Source: Adiantum capillus-veneris (lineage: Eukaryota; Streptophyta; Polypodiopsida; Polypodiales; Pteridaceae). From it: 64,000 bases of DNA. The position numbers and the translations under genes are program-made. Under the pieces are notes generated by a model. It did not search any database, was not told the origin of the DNA, and saw nothing but the letters and a program-made list of their open reading frames with translations. Shown piece after piece: positions 1 to 11,176 of the stretch. Positions within the stretch are counted from its first letter, which is position 1, and the number at the start of each line of letters is the position of its first letter. The stretch lies in the NCBI GenBank assembly GCA_014529385.2, contig CM043968.1:29419013-29483012 (forward strand). Reading direction: 5' to 3'.

Positions 1-168
1 TATAGTAAACTTTCATGTTATGCCAGCTAGCCTGTGAGCTTTTTCTCTCATTTTGGGACAACCTTCGTTGAGAGCTGTTGGTGCTATGCAAGATTGGGGC
101 AAGGTCACAATTTGTGTGTATGGCAGGAAGGGTGAAAAGAGGGTGTTTGATATGACTGCCAACAACCT

Positions 169-513
169 TTGGCACTAGAAGATGTGAGTGAAAATGATGA
201 ATCCGAAGTTACCAGTGAAGACAGTTCTAAAGATTCAAAAAGTAGCACTGCTTCCAGTTCCAATGATGAGGGTGAAGTGTCATTCTTGTTGCTGGATGAG
301 GAGAAAAGAGAAGTGGGTGAAATGTTGCAAGTATCAGGGAATATAAATGCTTCAAGCAGTTTAGAGAAACTTGAGGAGTTGATGAAGCGTAAACCAAAAT
401 TGCTAGTGAAGAAGGAGTTGATTCAAAATATGATGAGTATTGATTTGACACAAGGAGAAAGAAGGGAGTACTTAACAATGTTCGATAGGTTTCCAAATAT
501 TTTCATCACTTAA
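169..513 (+). pseudogene. Pol spacer upstream of RT (gypsy element 1)
   Basis: A 114-codon open segment, Glu/Asp/Ser-rich at its N-terminus, followed by helical charged sequence and ending with a phrase (TMFDRFPNIF) that resembles the segment just before RT in gypsy pol, where the preceding polypeptide ends in a similar LxxFxDVF-like motif. It has no catalytic motif. It reads toward the RT fragments and is separated from them by stop codons, for example at 511-513 and 585-587. The function, a linker between protease and RT, is inferred from position only. Confidence 0.5.
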
Positions 514-594
514 AATCAAGAGATAAGGGGTTTTGTTGAAGATCCTGTGAAAATAGAACTAGTTGAAGGGGCAAAACCAATAAGATAGAAATTA

Positions 595-1694
595 AGAAGG
601 ATGGGTAAGGAGAAAATGAATGCTTTAAAAGAAGAAGTGGATAAACTTTTGGATGCAAGGACAGTTGATAAATAGTGCTGAATGGGTGAGCCCTGTAGTG
701 GCCACTCCAAAGAAAGATGGATGTTGGAGAGTTTGCATTGATTATAAACCATTAAATTTTGTGACTAAGAAAGATCCTTACCCTTTGCCTTTCATTGATC
801 AACTTTTAAATGCAGTGCTGGATTTGAAAGATGCAGTGTCTTTGATGGTTATTCAGGATCTTTTAAGATTATCCTTGCTCCTGAAGACCGGGAAAAGACT
901 ACTTTTATCATGCCATGGGGTTGTTTCTACTTTTTCTGCCTTTTGGGTTAACAAATAGGCCTAGAGCTTTTGAAAGAAAAGTGGATTGGGTCCTTAATTA
1001 CCCCAATCCTTGGGAAGTTTGTCAAAGGATTCATAGATGATTTCTGTGTATACAGTTCAAGGAAAGAGCATGTTCAACATGTTGAAATGACTTTTGGAAG
1101 GTATGATGAATGCGGGGGTCATTTGAACCCTAAGAAGTGTCATTTGGCATAGCCAAGAGTGAAGCTTCTTGGATATATGATTTCAAAAAAATGGATAGAA
1201 GCAGATCCAAAGAAAGTGGAATCTTTGTTATTGCTATCATCTCCAAAGGACACCAGACAACTGGCCACTTCATACAAAAGGTTAAATATCTGTCTCAATT
1301 CATACCTTTGGCATCACATCTATTGTATCCACTACAACAAGCAGTTAAGAATGATCCCTTGGAGTGGACATGTGACTGTGAAGATGTTTTTGACAGAGTC
1401 AAAGAAGTTCTGAGTACACTATCCATTTTGCAAGCCCTTGACTGGGAAAATGAGTTTTATGTTAACCCATCTGTGGGAGATGATGCCATCGGGGCCATGT
1501 TGTTGCAAAGGGGAAAGGAATCTCAATATATGAAGCCTGTTCATTTTGCTAGTAGAGTGAAGACTCCTCATGAAAGAGATTACTCTAAAATTGAATTGGT
1601 GATGACTAGTATGGTCTATGCTTGCAGACGATTCAGACATTACTTGTTGCAAAAGTCGTTCACTTTTCTCACCAGCTATTCATTGCTTCCTTAG
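595..1694 (+). pseudogene. Gypsy reverse transcriptase and first RNase H, broken
   Basis: RT would copy element RNA to DNA. Visible RT motifs are the fingers segment around 680-800 (SPVVATPKKDG, then VCIDYKPLN and YPLPFIDQL), the catalytic strand at about 1030-1060 (GFIDDFCVYS, a variant of the YxDD box) and the thumb motif at 1159-1200 (LLGYMIS). The linked RNase H follows at about 1340-1694, with AIGAMLLQRG, HFASRV and YACRRFRHYLL phrases. The palm segment before the DD box has lost its frame (about 840-960). Neighbouring pieces lie in different frames with stops between them, so no functional protein can be made. Confidence 0.85.
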
Positions 1695-2330
1695 TTGTTC
1701 AATAATTCAAATATATCAAAAACAGTGATGAAATGGGTTATTGAACTTTATGAGTTTCAATTCACCTTTTTGGTAGAAGAAAGTACTCGAGCTACCCTAG
1801 CAGATTTGCTCACTTATAAAGACACTCCTATTTTGGTTAAGGAAGAGGTGGTGCAAAAGAAGAAAGTTGACACTCTTTCCATATCTGATGCTTCACTATT
1901 ATATTTTGATGGCTCTTATTGAAGAAGTCATGATGCTGCTTTGGGAGGCATTGTCATTTATGATGCACAAGGAAAACTTGTAAGGAAGCAAGGGCTAAAA
2001 CTTGATGCAAAAAGTAACAGTGAAGCAGAGTACATGGCTCTTGAAGGTGGTTTGCACATATGTTTACAATTGGGGATTAGATGCTTACAGATCAAAGGAG
2101 ATGCCTTGTTGGTTGTGAAACAAGTATTGGGAGTATGGAAGAATAAGAATCCTAAACTGAAGAATTTATGCTTCAAGGTGAAATTGTTGCTCAAAAAGGT
2201 TGAAGCATGGAGTCTACAACATATTGAGAGATATCAATTAAATGAAGAAGCTCATGCCCAAGAAATGATCACTTGTGTGTTTGTGTTGGAGGAAAATGCC
2301 CCTTTATATCATGGGAGGGAAGTGTTATAA
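1695..2330 (+). pseudogene. Second RNase H (plant/archaeal-type) of gypsy element 1
   Basis: After a linker (1695-1900) comes a second, different RNase H fold: YFDGSY at about 1905-1920 supplies the first catalytic Asp, GGIVIYDAQGKLV the beta hairpin, SNSEAEYMALEGGL the conserved Glu helix (about 2010-2050) and LQIKGDALLVVKQV the second Asp strand (about 2085-2125). A stop at 1921 separates the first strand from the rest. This domain type sits downstream of the regular RNase H in Tat-lineage gypsy elements, where it is regarded as an independently acquired copy. Its catalytic residues are largely kept despite the broken frame. Confidence 0.8.
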
Positions 2331-3696
2331 AAGGAGATGGATTTTCTGTTGACAGGTATTTTAACTGAAGGTTTACCATCCTCCAAAAAGGATGCTTTTA
2401 TAAGAAAAGCTAGGAAGTACAAAATTCTTGATGATTTGCTTTACATGAAAGGAAGTGATTTGGTTTTGTGTTATGTGCCCTGGAAAGAGGAAATTTAGAA
2501 GATTTTGGAAGAAAATCACGAAGGATCTTGTGGAGGCCATTTTTCCATGAAGATCATGTTGCAAAAAATTTGCAAGAAGGCTATGTGTAGCCAAGCATTC
2601 AGCGGGATGTTAACCATTGGTGCAAGTATTGTTTCCCTTGTTTGGAAATGGGAAAGAGAATTTTGGAGCCCGAATTACGAAAGACAATTCTAGCTTTTGA
2701 TGTGTTTGAAAAATGGGGTCTTGATGCTATTGGACCCTTACCCATGACTAGCAAAAGGAATGCTTACATTTTGACATCAGTGGATTATTTGTCACGTTGG
2801 GAAGAAGCCAAAGCTATCAAACAGATTACTAGTAAGGAAACGTGAAAGTTTGTACATGAGCATATATGTTGCAGATTTGGTGTGCCACTAGAGCTACTTT
2901 TTGATAGAGGACCGGGATTTAGAGGAGAACTGTTTGATTTCCTATGCGAGAAGCTCAATATACAACACAAGTATAGTTCTCCTTAATATCCACAATGCAA
3001 TGGTCTCAATGAGAAGTTCAATGGAGAGTTAGTGAAAATCTTGACAAAGATGACCCAGACACATGGGAAAACTTGGGATTCAGAGTTTTCTTGTGCATTA
3101 TGGTCCTACAGATTTGCTATCAAAATGAGCACAAGGTTTTCTCCTTACCACTTGGTCTATGGAAAGGAAGCATTATTGCCAATTGAAGTGGCAGTTCTTG
3201 CACTCAAATTGCTGTCGTTGGGAGATGAAGAGCAAAGAGATAACTGGCAGAAAAGTCTATTAGATCTACAATGTTTGCAATTGGACAGAGTTTTGGATTT
3301 AAGCTACTATGGAAGTGTCAAAGAAACCTCAAATAAAGGCTAATGAATGTGTCAAGGATAAGGGAATTGAAAAGTGTGATCTTGTGTTGCGATATAATAG
3401 TAAGTTGGACAATACCTTTCAAAAAAAGTTTCAAATTAAATGGGAAGGTCCTTTTATTGTTGCGAAGGTTTGACAATGGGACATATCAGTTGGCAGATTT
3501 GAGTGGTGCACAACATAAATATCGTGTTAATGGTTACAGATTAAAGAAATATCTGGCACGTTTGATGACAATTGTGATAGATGAAATGCTATCAATGGAG
3601 GAAGAAAGTGTGAAGTCATGTGAGAATGTGAATAAAGTTTCTGGGAATGAGCTGCAACAATTGTTCACCCTAGAAACCTCTACTTATCGTGGATGA
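2331..3696 (+). pseudogene. Integrase of gypsy element 1, broken
   Basis: Integrase inserts the cDNA into the host chromosome. The zinc-finger region lies near 2505-2660 (the ENHEGSCGGHFS and CKYCFPCLEMGK phrases appear in separate frames). The core begins at about 2700 with FEKWGLDAIGPLP and SVDYLSRWEEA (first Asp at about 2722), continues through LLFDRGPGF at about 2893-2925 and SPxYPQCNGLNEKFNGEL at about 2975-3030. A region resembling MSTRFSPYHLVYGKEALLPIE at about 3125-3190 closes the core, and 3343-3696 resembles the C-terminal SH3-like segment (GPFIVAKVFDNGTYQL type). Stops and shifts occur throughout. Confidence 0.8.
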
Positions 3697-4865
3697 TCAA
3701 GCAGACTAGGGGTTGGCAAGCTATTTTAGACATTTTCTAGATGAGCATAAAGTCATTAGGTCATGCCAAAAAGCTTGCCCGCTAACCTCATGTATATATG
3801 TGTACATAGCCCTACAAGTCTTGAAAGTGACCATGTAAAAATTCATGTACAAAGGTGTGGTTCTTTTAGGATTGGGGTGCTGATATTTTGAGTTGTTTGA
3901 GTCCCCAAGACATGGTTTTTAATAAATGTTTTCAGCCATGCTTTATAGCTCGTGAATTGGACTTGTACATCATGAATTATGAGCATCCAAAGTGGGCGGT
4001 CTCAACTTAGAAGGTGAATGCAGGTGCATGCGACAAAGGCAACTGGGCCAGCTTGATGATTGGAATTGGAAATTCTGAGATTTAAGATTTCTAGAAGTAG
4101 CCAAGATGATGGGCTCCAAGATGTGTGTTACGGTGTGTCATTTGGTGACCGGAGTAGCAAGTTATGCTTTGGGGAAGGTTGTCGAGAAGTTACCCTGCTT
4201 CGGGAAGAAGCTGTAAATTTATTAGGCATGAGGGAGTTGGGAGGATGTTTCCATGTGGCATGGAAATTATCCCACATGGGAAGGCAAAAGAGGAGAGTGG
4301 AGGGTTTATAGGGCACATTGGGAGCCCATTATGGGTGTATCAAGGTGAGAGGAGCTCTCAATGCCTGGCTATGGAGGGGCTTGTGGGGTTCATGGGGGGA
4401 AGGGGTGCATTTTCTGGGTTCCCACTCAGCTAGACAGGTGCTTGGCTTCAATTTTTGGTCCCTGGACACTTGCCTCCCCCCCATTCCCTTTGTCAAAAGG
4501 TCACGGACACCTCATTTTCTGCCCAAGAAAGGCCTAAAATGAACCAATTATAAGAGGCCTACAAAGAGAGCCTTATTGCTGAGAAGAGAGAGAATTTTTT
4601 TGGGAATAAAAGATAAGAAAGACCCCCAATTTAATACTTGCAACACCTACACACATTCAAGAGAGCTCATTGTTGAGCAAGAAAGAGTACACCCCCGGTT
4701 TCGAGTGGCCATAACTCTTTCATCTTTCATCTGTTTTTTGCCTATGGATACTCTATGGACATCTCACATGAAGAGCTTTGTCATGATGTCCTTGGTTTCT
4801 CCTAATTTCAATTTTTTTTAATGCTTGAAGGGTTTTTCATAAATTTCTAGGTGTTTATCACAGGT
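3697..4865. other. Non-coding interval, possible LTR remnant
   Basis: No convincing coding sequence. The stretch at 4540-4700, with ATTATAAGAGG followed by AATAAAAG and short purine runs, resembles the TATA and polyadenylation region of an LTR, and its place just after an integrase end would fit a 3' LTR. No second copy was found in the window, so LTR status is a guess. Confidence 0.3.
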
Positions 4866-6030
4866 GTTTTCGGCGGTGTAATAGTTCTTCCTTCCGATGA
4901 TATTATTCGTGCAAGGCTATAGAGGCACTCATTTTTCTTGTCGTTTGCATGCTAACAATGTACTCAACCATTTCTTCAGGTAATCCCGCACCTAATTATT
5001 TCTTTTAATCGGTGAAGTCTATCTTTTGAAAGACAGTAGCTTTGAGATGTAAATCCCAAAACTTGTCCACATATTTTTGGATAGACTCGTTGGAGAGCAG
5101 CTTTTGCAGCTTTAAACTCCACCATTCAGTAAGAACTTTGTCCTTTGCATAACTTGCAAGGAATTTCTTCATGATGGAAACTCATAGAGTTTTCCATGTC
5201 TTTGGGACCTCATCGTTGCCACGAAGGCTATCCCACCATTGACGAGCTGATTTTTGGAAGTGAGTGTGTAGCTACATGGCATAGCTTGGAGGACTCCATG
5301 AAGCCCTCGTCTCCAAAGGCCGCATCAAATTGCTGGATGAAGGCCAATACTTTGTCGGTAGCACCAAAGGTGAGAAAAGAGATACTCGTTCCTCCCTCTT
5401 TGAATTTCTTGAGCTTTTGAGACCTTCGCCACGCAGGGTAGGATTTTCAATGTCCTCTCCTCTTGTATTCTCTAGGAGAATAGTTGTTGCTTTCATTGGA
5501 AGAGGAGGAAGGTGAAGAAGAAGGAGAAGAGAGTGACCTCTTTCTTGCCTTTTTCTCCCTTTGTCTCCTCTCTTTCCTTTTGAAGTGACGAGGATAAGGG
5601 ATTTGGGTTGATTGTTTCCTCTTGGGAGGAGTTGGCGACCGTCTAGACTGCCATCTTCGTGGAGCCACATCTTCAGAGGATTTTAATGATTCGCTTCTTT
5701 CTCGTTCTTGGGATTCCTCCTCTCTTATAGGAGAGAGTCTTCTTTTGGGAGTCTCATCAAGAGGCCTCCTAAGCTCTCTCTCCTCTTGGACAGAGAGCTT
5801 AGGAGAGAGTCTTCTTTTGGAAGTCTCATCAAGAGGCCTCCTAAGCTCTCTCTCCTCTTGGAGAGGAAGGGAAATCCCATAAGCACGAAGTTTTTGAGTA
5901 ACTTCGGTTTGCAAAACAGGGTTTCCCATAGCTTGTTGCAACCTAGTAACAAGGTAAGTAACAAACTAGGGGGCATCATCATTAGCTGCACCTTCATGTG
6001 CAAAATTAAAGCTATCAATATTCATTCTAG
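4866..6030 (-). pseudogene. Degenerate chromovirus gag with Ser/Arg-rich N-terminal region
   Basis: Antisense gag homologous to 26374-27627. From the N-terminus (about 6020) it has the short conserved phrase QQAMGNPVLQTEV, a charged block with the repeat EERELRRPLDET, an Arg/Ser-rich stretch (ARKRSLSSPSSSPSSSSNES), then the capsid-like core, whose phrases are recognisable in broken frames down to about 4900 (counterparts of VLAFIQQFDAAFGDEG and ARQWW). Gag would form the particle shell around the element RNA. Frame changes and stops disable it; the Ser/Arg block is kept in both family members. Confidence 0.8.
5729..5872 (-). repeat. 72-bp tandem duplication inside gag
   Basis: Two adjacent copies, 5729-5800 and 5801-5872, nearly identical. 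Read on the minus strand they encode a 24-residue unit containing EERELRRPLDET and RRLSP twice. The homologous gag at 26374 has one copy. The period is a multiple of three, so the duplication kept the frame. Confidence 0.9.
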
Positions 6031-6445
6031 TCTCTTGGTTATTGTTAACCGTGCTAATTAAACTTAGGTATAAGCTACTTTGTGCTTTGGTATCCTCAAA
6101 AACCTTAGTCGCTACTCTTCTTTACCTTTGAAAATTAGTTCTCAAGCAGCCACATCCATGGTTTAGACACCGTTGATTGCAAAGACTAATGGAGAGGGTC
6201 TAACATTGCTGAGCTGATATGGTTCCTGTTGATCTTGCTAGTAGCTCAGTAACGGTCAAGCCAAAGGAAAGCCCTAAGAGACTCCATTATTAAGACCATA
6301 GTTCCCAACACTGTACCTTGAACTAAGTCCTTTTCAACCAATATAATAGATCCCTGTCCTGCTTGCCCTATTGCAATGAAAAGATCCAACGTTTCATGGA
6401 CAACTTAAGGACCTCTCTTCTACAGTAAGAAAAAGAAAACCAATA

Positions 6446-6457
6446 GCTCTGATACCA
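6446..6457 (-). other. Primer-binding site (initiator-Met tRNA type)
   Basis: On the minus strand this reads TGGTATCAGAGC, the plant tRNA-iMet complement, one base inside the LTR end. It fixes the orientation and the LTR edge of the old chromovirus copy. Confidence 0.9.
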
Positions 6458-6458
6458 A

Positions 6459-6788
6459 TGTAATGGAAATGGCCTATGAACTCTGAGAATAGAGGAGTTA
6501 CGAGAATTAGAGTGAGCATTTTCATGAGACTACTTTGAGAACTTAGAGGGTGAACTTTTTTAGCGGTAGCAACATAACCATTATACTTGATTAGCTTGTC
6601 ATGAACAATAATTTTGCAAGAGAGAGAATTAGAGAACATGCAAACAATTGAGGACCAGATTTATGTGGATCCGGTCCTCCCTCCAATAGGCTTTTGTAGT
6701 ATATATTCTCCCATCAAGAGAGAGACTTGGTAATGTGTGTTCCTTGTGACCTAGGTGATGCAATGAAGATGGGAAGCTCCATACATCA
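6459..6788 (-). repeat. 3'-terminal part of 5' LTR of the old chromovirus copy
   Basis: Reverse complement is recognisably similar to 25620-25956 of the young chromovirus LTR, including the phrases CTTCCATCTTCATTGCA, CTCTCTTGATGGGAGA and the CCGGTCCTC region. It is interrupted at 6788 by the insertion and continues at 21293. Confidence 0.85.
6784..6788. other. Target-site duplication (catca), left copy
   Basis: The five bases catca directly precede the TG end of the element at 6789 and recur at 21288-21292 right after its CA end. This is the 5-bp duplication expected from a retroviral-type integrase. Confidence 0.85.
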
Positions 6789-7105
6789 TGTTGTTGAGGC
6801 ATTAGGGGTTGAGTAATTCCATATATTTACCATACAAAGTATTTCAACACTTCAATACAAAATTAATACATGTTCAACACCTGTTCAGGCTATAGGACAG
6901 AATCAAGAATAACACAGGAACTGAATACAGAGAATATACAAAAATTGAATACTCCATAGTCAGAACCTCTCGTTCATTCCCTTCTTTCTTACATCGTGTA
7001 ACTACACGCCACGAGAATAACCTCTTCTAGGAATGAAGAAGTACAAGCCCATTAACTTACAAAAACACTAAAAATTAAAAGCTAAGGTTCTATTAACACT
7101 GAACT
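6789..7105 (-). repeat. 3' LTR of the gypsy element
   Basis: About 317 bp matching 20953-21273 with scattered differences. The last 14 bases of the other LTR (21274-21287), which would form the inner TG end here, are missing, and no purine tract is seen next to it, so a small deletion probably removed the inner LTR edge and the polypurine tract. Confidence 0.85.
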
Positions 7106-7227
7106 GAAATAATATGTTCACAAAAAATTCTAAGCACTTAGTAGATAATACTAAACTGAATCCAAGTTGTACAAATACATACCATTATACCAATAAGACA
7201 CTTCCCATCCATTAGTGTTTAAAAACA

Positions 7228-9375
7228 CTATTCTAGTGACTCAGTATCAGAATTCTCTGGTAACTCCTTCACAGTCTCCTCCAAGGAAACTGATGACTGT
7301 GTCAATTCTGCAGGTTTGTTTTTAATTCCTGTGGTTGTTGTAACCTCCTCCTCATTGCTCTTCAGGTTTTCCTCTTGTTGACAATCTGGAAACTTCCCAA
7401 TTACATCTTCTTTACCCAAAATGTCTTGAACAACCTTTGCTACAACACCTACACTTGCCTCCAACTCCTTCAGGGTCAGATCAGTAACCTGCTCAACACA
7501 ACAGGTGCTGTTACATCCAAATTCAGAGCCTCATGTGTCTCCACTGCATCCATAAGAGTGTGGAAGTCCTTTGTTGCCCCAAGGCCATGTGTATCTTCCA
7601 CAATCATCTGATGGATTTTTCCCTATTCAATTTTCTACTCCTGAAAGAAATTTGAAGTTTTTGCACCTTCAGATCATCAAATTCCTTTTTAAGATCATCA
7701 TACTGTTTTTGAAGAAGTATATATTCATCATACTCTTCTTCCTTTGCAAAACTTTGGTATGAAATATTTACTAAAAAGATCATTCTCTTTCTTAATTCCA
7801 ACCACACCTGTTCTCCTTGTTTTTTGACTTCATTCTTCAATACTTCAACATCATGAGGTAACAAATACCACCGATCTAGATCCAAATCCTCAATAGCCCA
7901 AGATTTCAAATTGATATTTAAGGTTGACATCCACTATTCCTTCCAAGATTGAATCATGTCTGATGACTTCTCCCTTCTTTGCAATTGAGTCCTATAAAAT
8001 TCCACAGAACTGTTAGCACTCTGTAAGTCATCTTTCAATTTAGCAATTATACCCTCCTTATCTAAAATCAGTTTAGTATCCTCCTCAGTTCTTTTAGAAA
8101 CAGTCTGTAGTTGAGTGATCCGAGTTTCCAACTGAAACTTCTCTCTTTGGAGTACTAAACTGTTCAGTTGGCTCTGTGATGCAAAGTTCCTAACAAGGTC
8201 AAGAGCTAGTATAAACCTCAGAAATTGTTATTTGATTGCCAAACCTACTGAACAATACACCTTCCCCCAAATTTGGTTTGACTTCTTCTGCAAGACTCTC
8301 TATTTTCCTCCTCTTCAACTTCAAGGATGACTTAGAAGAAAAAACATGACCTGCATTATCATTTACTAGGCGTTAGTGTTTGCATCAAAGTATCTAGGTC
8401 AGTATCAAACTGATCTCCCAAACTTCTCCATAGATGTTCCTCCTCCTGTTCTATTTTTGAGAGTGTCTTGTCCTGGTCTTGAAAATCTTGTTGTTTCTTT
8501 GTCTTGTGCTCTGAATGAGGACCGCCCACTTCTGCTTCTTTGTTACCCTCAATCTGTCCCCCAAAAGAAAAATCTTGGCCACTTAAACCTGTCAATGTTG
8601 TCATACTCATAGCATGAACCTGTAGGGCAATCAGGAAAGCCCCAATCTTGGTAGATCTATGCTTTCTTTGCTTTTTCTGAAACACCTCTGAGCTTATCCT
8701 TTGACACAATAAGTTAGCCCAACCAATTTGTCTACCACATTCTGCAGCATGAAGAATAGCATAGTTCTCTTTAGAAATGTATTCCAGCTTTACCAACACA
8801 CAAACCTTTTCCAAAAACCATTTAATTTGTTGAAATCTGTACGGATTCTGCAATTTTCTTACTAGGTAATAACCCCTGTCCCCCTGTGCCTGACCAAATT
8901 TTGATTCCATTAAGGCATCTGAAGCTTTACCCACTAAGTTATCATCCTCCAAGTGAAGGTGAAATACTGAACTTATCAATTCAGGGCCTAACCAGAAACT
9001 GCCAAAGATGTTACCTTTGGTATCTTGAATATGACTTCAAAAAGTCATCAGGGATTGATTGTTTTTCCAATGTTTCCAAGATAACATTGCAAACTAAAGT
9101 AACCCAATCCTCTTGAGCCATTCTTTATGTACTGCCATGTGCAAATCTAACTGTTGACGCATGTCAAGAAAGTTGTAGTCAACCGGACCACTCTCCATTG
9201 CAAGTGTTGACTCCTCAAGAGGTGTTAACATCTCCTCATTAATAATGACATCTGCAGCTGCAATGGCCTAAGCCGTAAGAAGAGATTTCCTTGTTGATTT
9301 CCTTGTTTCCACATGAGTTTTCTCATGAGTTCTTTGAGAAGGGGAAACATCTATGGTGATGCCTTTCTTAGACAT
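7228..9375 (-). pseudogene. Extra ORF downstream of integrase, coiled-coil protein, broken
   Basis: A long coding-like region lies between integrase and the 3' LTR, on the same strand as pol. It starts with an ATG at 9375 (MSKKGITIDVSPSQRT) and continues through open blocks at 8979-8359, 8131-7934, 7930-7604 and 7464-7228, separated by stops and shifts; together about 650-700 codons. The block at 8979-8359 looks globular (YYLVRKLQNPYRFQQIKWFLEKV), followed by a charged, Gln-rich tail; 8131-7604 is strongly helical with heptad-like spacing (EEYDEYILLQKQYDDLKKEFDDLK), a probable coiled coil; the end is Glu/Thr-rich. I recognise no family, and see no clear signal peptide or transmembrane segment of the kind an envelope protein would need. 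Extra ORFs in this position are known in some plant LTR elements. Confidence 0.65.
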
Positions 9376-9599
9376 GGCGACAGAGAGCTACAAAACGCAC
9401 AAGGTAATACGAAGAAAACGCACGCATTGTGGGATCAAAGTGATTAGCGAAGAAATAACATTAGGGTAACCTTTAAATTTAATTTTCAAATTTACCCGAC
9501 ATGACCGCTCAACACAAATCAAGTAAATCTCCATCAAATTTACCACATGCTCTAGACCATCATTATTCTTACCCTCAAAAGGAATGTTCCCACCAACTA

Positions 9600-11175
9600 A
9601 GGGTTTTAGTCAAAAACCATGGATTGCTTTTGGAAAAATTCTCCCTTTAGTATCTGCCAATAAAAATGTTGAATCTCCTACTGCAATTTGGAAAGGACCC
9701 AAGTATCTTAATTTAAGTTTTCCTAGCCTCTTGCCAAGTCGTCTATTGTACATGAGGACCCAATCTCCTTCTGAAAATGATTTATATTTAACATTTCTGT
9801 CCACCCAAGCATGTATTCTCTTTGAACAATTTCAGTTACATAATCAGCTTGAATTCTGCTTTTTTCTAATTTCATGAGTTGCTCCTGTCGTTGACTCATC
9901 TCCTGACAATTTGTACCGAACTGCAATTCTTAAACTTGGAAGAACAAATTCCATTGGGACAATTGCTTCCAGACCATACACCATCTTGAATGGTGTCATC
10001 CTTGTACTTACTTTGAATGCTGTCATGAATGCCCACAATGTTGAATCCAATTTTGTATCCCATTCTAACCTGTTCTCTGAAACAATCCTTCTCAAAATTC
10101 TCACTAGAGTTTTGTTAGTGTATTCTGCTTGACCATTATCTTGTGGATAATAAACCGTGGACTTCTTATGAATGATCATGTGATATTCAGTAAGCTTCCT
10201 GATTACCTTGTTAATGAAATGTCCTCCTTGATCTGAGACCAATTCAACTGGACATCCAAACCTGGTCATTATGTTTTTGTAAAGAAATTTAGCCACACTC
10301 TCTGCTTTGTTGTCTTTCATTGCCTGTGCTTCTACCCACTTGGTACAATAGTCTATTGCCACAAGAATATATTTATTTCCTGTAAACTTTGTTGTTCGTT
10401 TTACAGCTCCCACAAAATCTAATCCCCATTTCTGAAAAGGTTCAAGTGGTAGAACAGGTTGTAAAGGCATTCTATCAGCATTTAGGGGTCTGTCATTCCT
10501 TTGACATATCAAACATGACTTCAAAAACTCATGGGAATATTTAAAAACTGATGGCCACCACAAACCTGCTTGTAAAATTTTCTTTGCTGTGATATCCCCT
10601 GAAAAATGACCTCCTGCATTACCTGAATGAGCTTCCAATAATATTGCATTTTGTTCAAAATGTTCCACACATCTCCTGAGAATCTGGTCAATTCCCTTTT
10701 TGTATAACACTCCCATTATCACTGTAAAAGATCTCCTTTTCCATGCAGGTTTCTTTCTCTGTGTAACTACCATTTGTCTTGGTAAAACACCCTCAGGAAG
10801 AAAGTATAACATATTTGCATACCATGAATCCTTGTCTTGCACCACCTGAACTGGAAACAAGTTTGCATCAGGTAATTCATCAATTGCCTGAGAGGGAACT
10901 TCACCAGTAGCCAATCTGCTCAAATAATCTGCAATAACCTGCTCCTGACCTGGTTTGTGAATAACTGAAGAGTCAAATTCTTGCATCAATAGAACCCATC
11001 TAGCCACTCTTCTTGATAAATGTGTCTTGTTCACCAAATATACAAAAGCTTGATGATCTAAATGAATAGTCACCTGATTGGCTAACAAGTAATTCTTGAA
11101 TTTTTGACGGCCAAAAATCATTCCCAGGCATTCCCTTTTAGCGACTGAATAATTCCTTTCTGTAGAAGGCAACAC
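9600..11175 (-). pseudogene. Gypsy RNase H C-terminus and integrase
   Basis: Near-intact on the minus strand. The beginning (11175-10900) is the C-terminal half of RNase H (ERNYSVAKRECLGMIF, HLDHQAFVYL, VIADYLSRLA), severed by the copia insertion. Integrase follows: the zinc finger around 10630-10480 (HSGNAGGHFS to CLICQRN), a core with catalytic Asp in KWGLDFVGAV (about 10420), Asp in LVSDQGGHF (about 10235) and Glu in QDNGQAEYTN (about 10130), and a C-terminal domain ending with GDWVLMYNRR and LRYLGPFQI (9770-9680), a GPY/F-type module. A frameshift near 9900 and a stop near 9607 break it. Integrase would join cDNA to the host chromosome. Confidence 0.88.
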
Positions 11176-11176
11176 C
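11172..11176. other. Target-site duplication (acacc), left copy
   Basis: acacc immediately precedes the copia 5' LTR and recurs at 16355-16359 right after the 3' LTR: a perfect 5-bp duplication. Confidence 0.95.

Larger units (their letters stand above)
1..3696 (+). mobile_element. Degenerate Ty3/gypsy retrotransposon pol with dual RNase H
   Basis: Decayed LTR-retrotransposon interior read on the plus strand. In order: an acidic/serine-rich spacer (169-513), reverse transcriptase pieces (about 595-1240), the RT-linked RNase H (about 1340-1694), a second RNase H of the plant/archaeal type (about 1890-2330), integrase zinc finger and core (about 2500-3160) and an integrase C-terminal part (to 3696). 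Stops and frameshifts break every domain. RT, RNase H, second RNase H, integrase is the order established for Tat/Ogre-type plant gypsy elements, so that lineage is the likely one. The 5' part (LTR, gag, most of protease) lies outside the window or is lost. No LTR pair could be recognised. Confidence 0.85.
4866..6788 (-). mobile_element. Old chromovirus copy, internal part (gag, leader, PBS, partial LTR)
   Basis: Minus-strand relative of the element at 24365-33276. Reading from high to low coordinates there are the end of the 5' LTR (6788-6459), the PBS (6457-6446), a leader (6445-about 6030) matching the leader around 26000-26370, and gag (about 6020-4866). Pol is absent: the similarity stops near 4866, at the part of gag before the zinc knuckle. 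The rest of its LTR lies at 21293-22000, displaced by the 14.5-kb insertion at 6789-21287. Divergence from the younger copy is high, marking it as an old insertion. Confidence 0.85.

Noticed and set aside
7228-9375. Retroviral envelope gene
   Set aside because: Position fits, but no signal peptide, transmembrane segment or furin-type site is seen; coiled coil alone is not enough.
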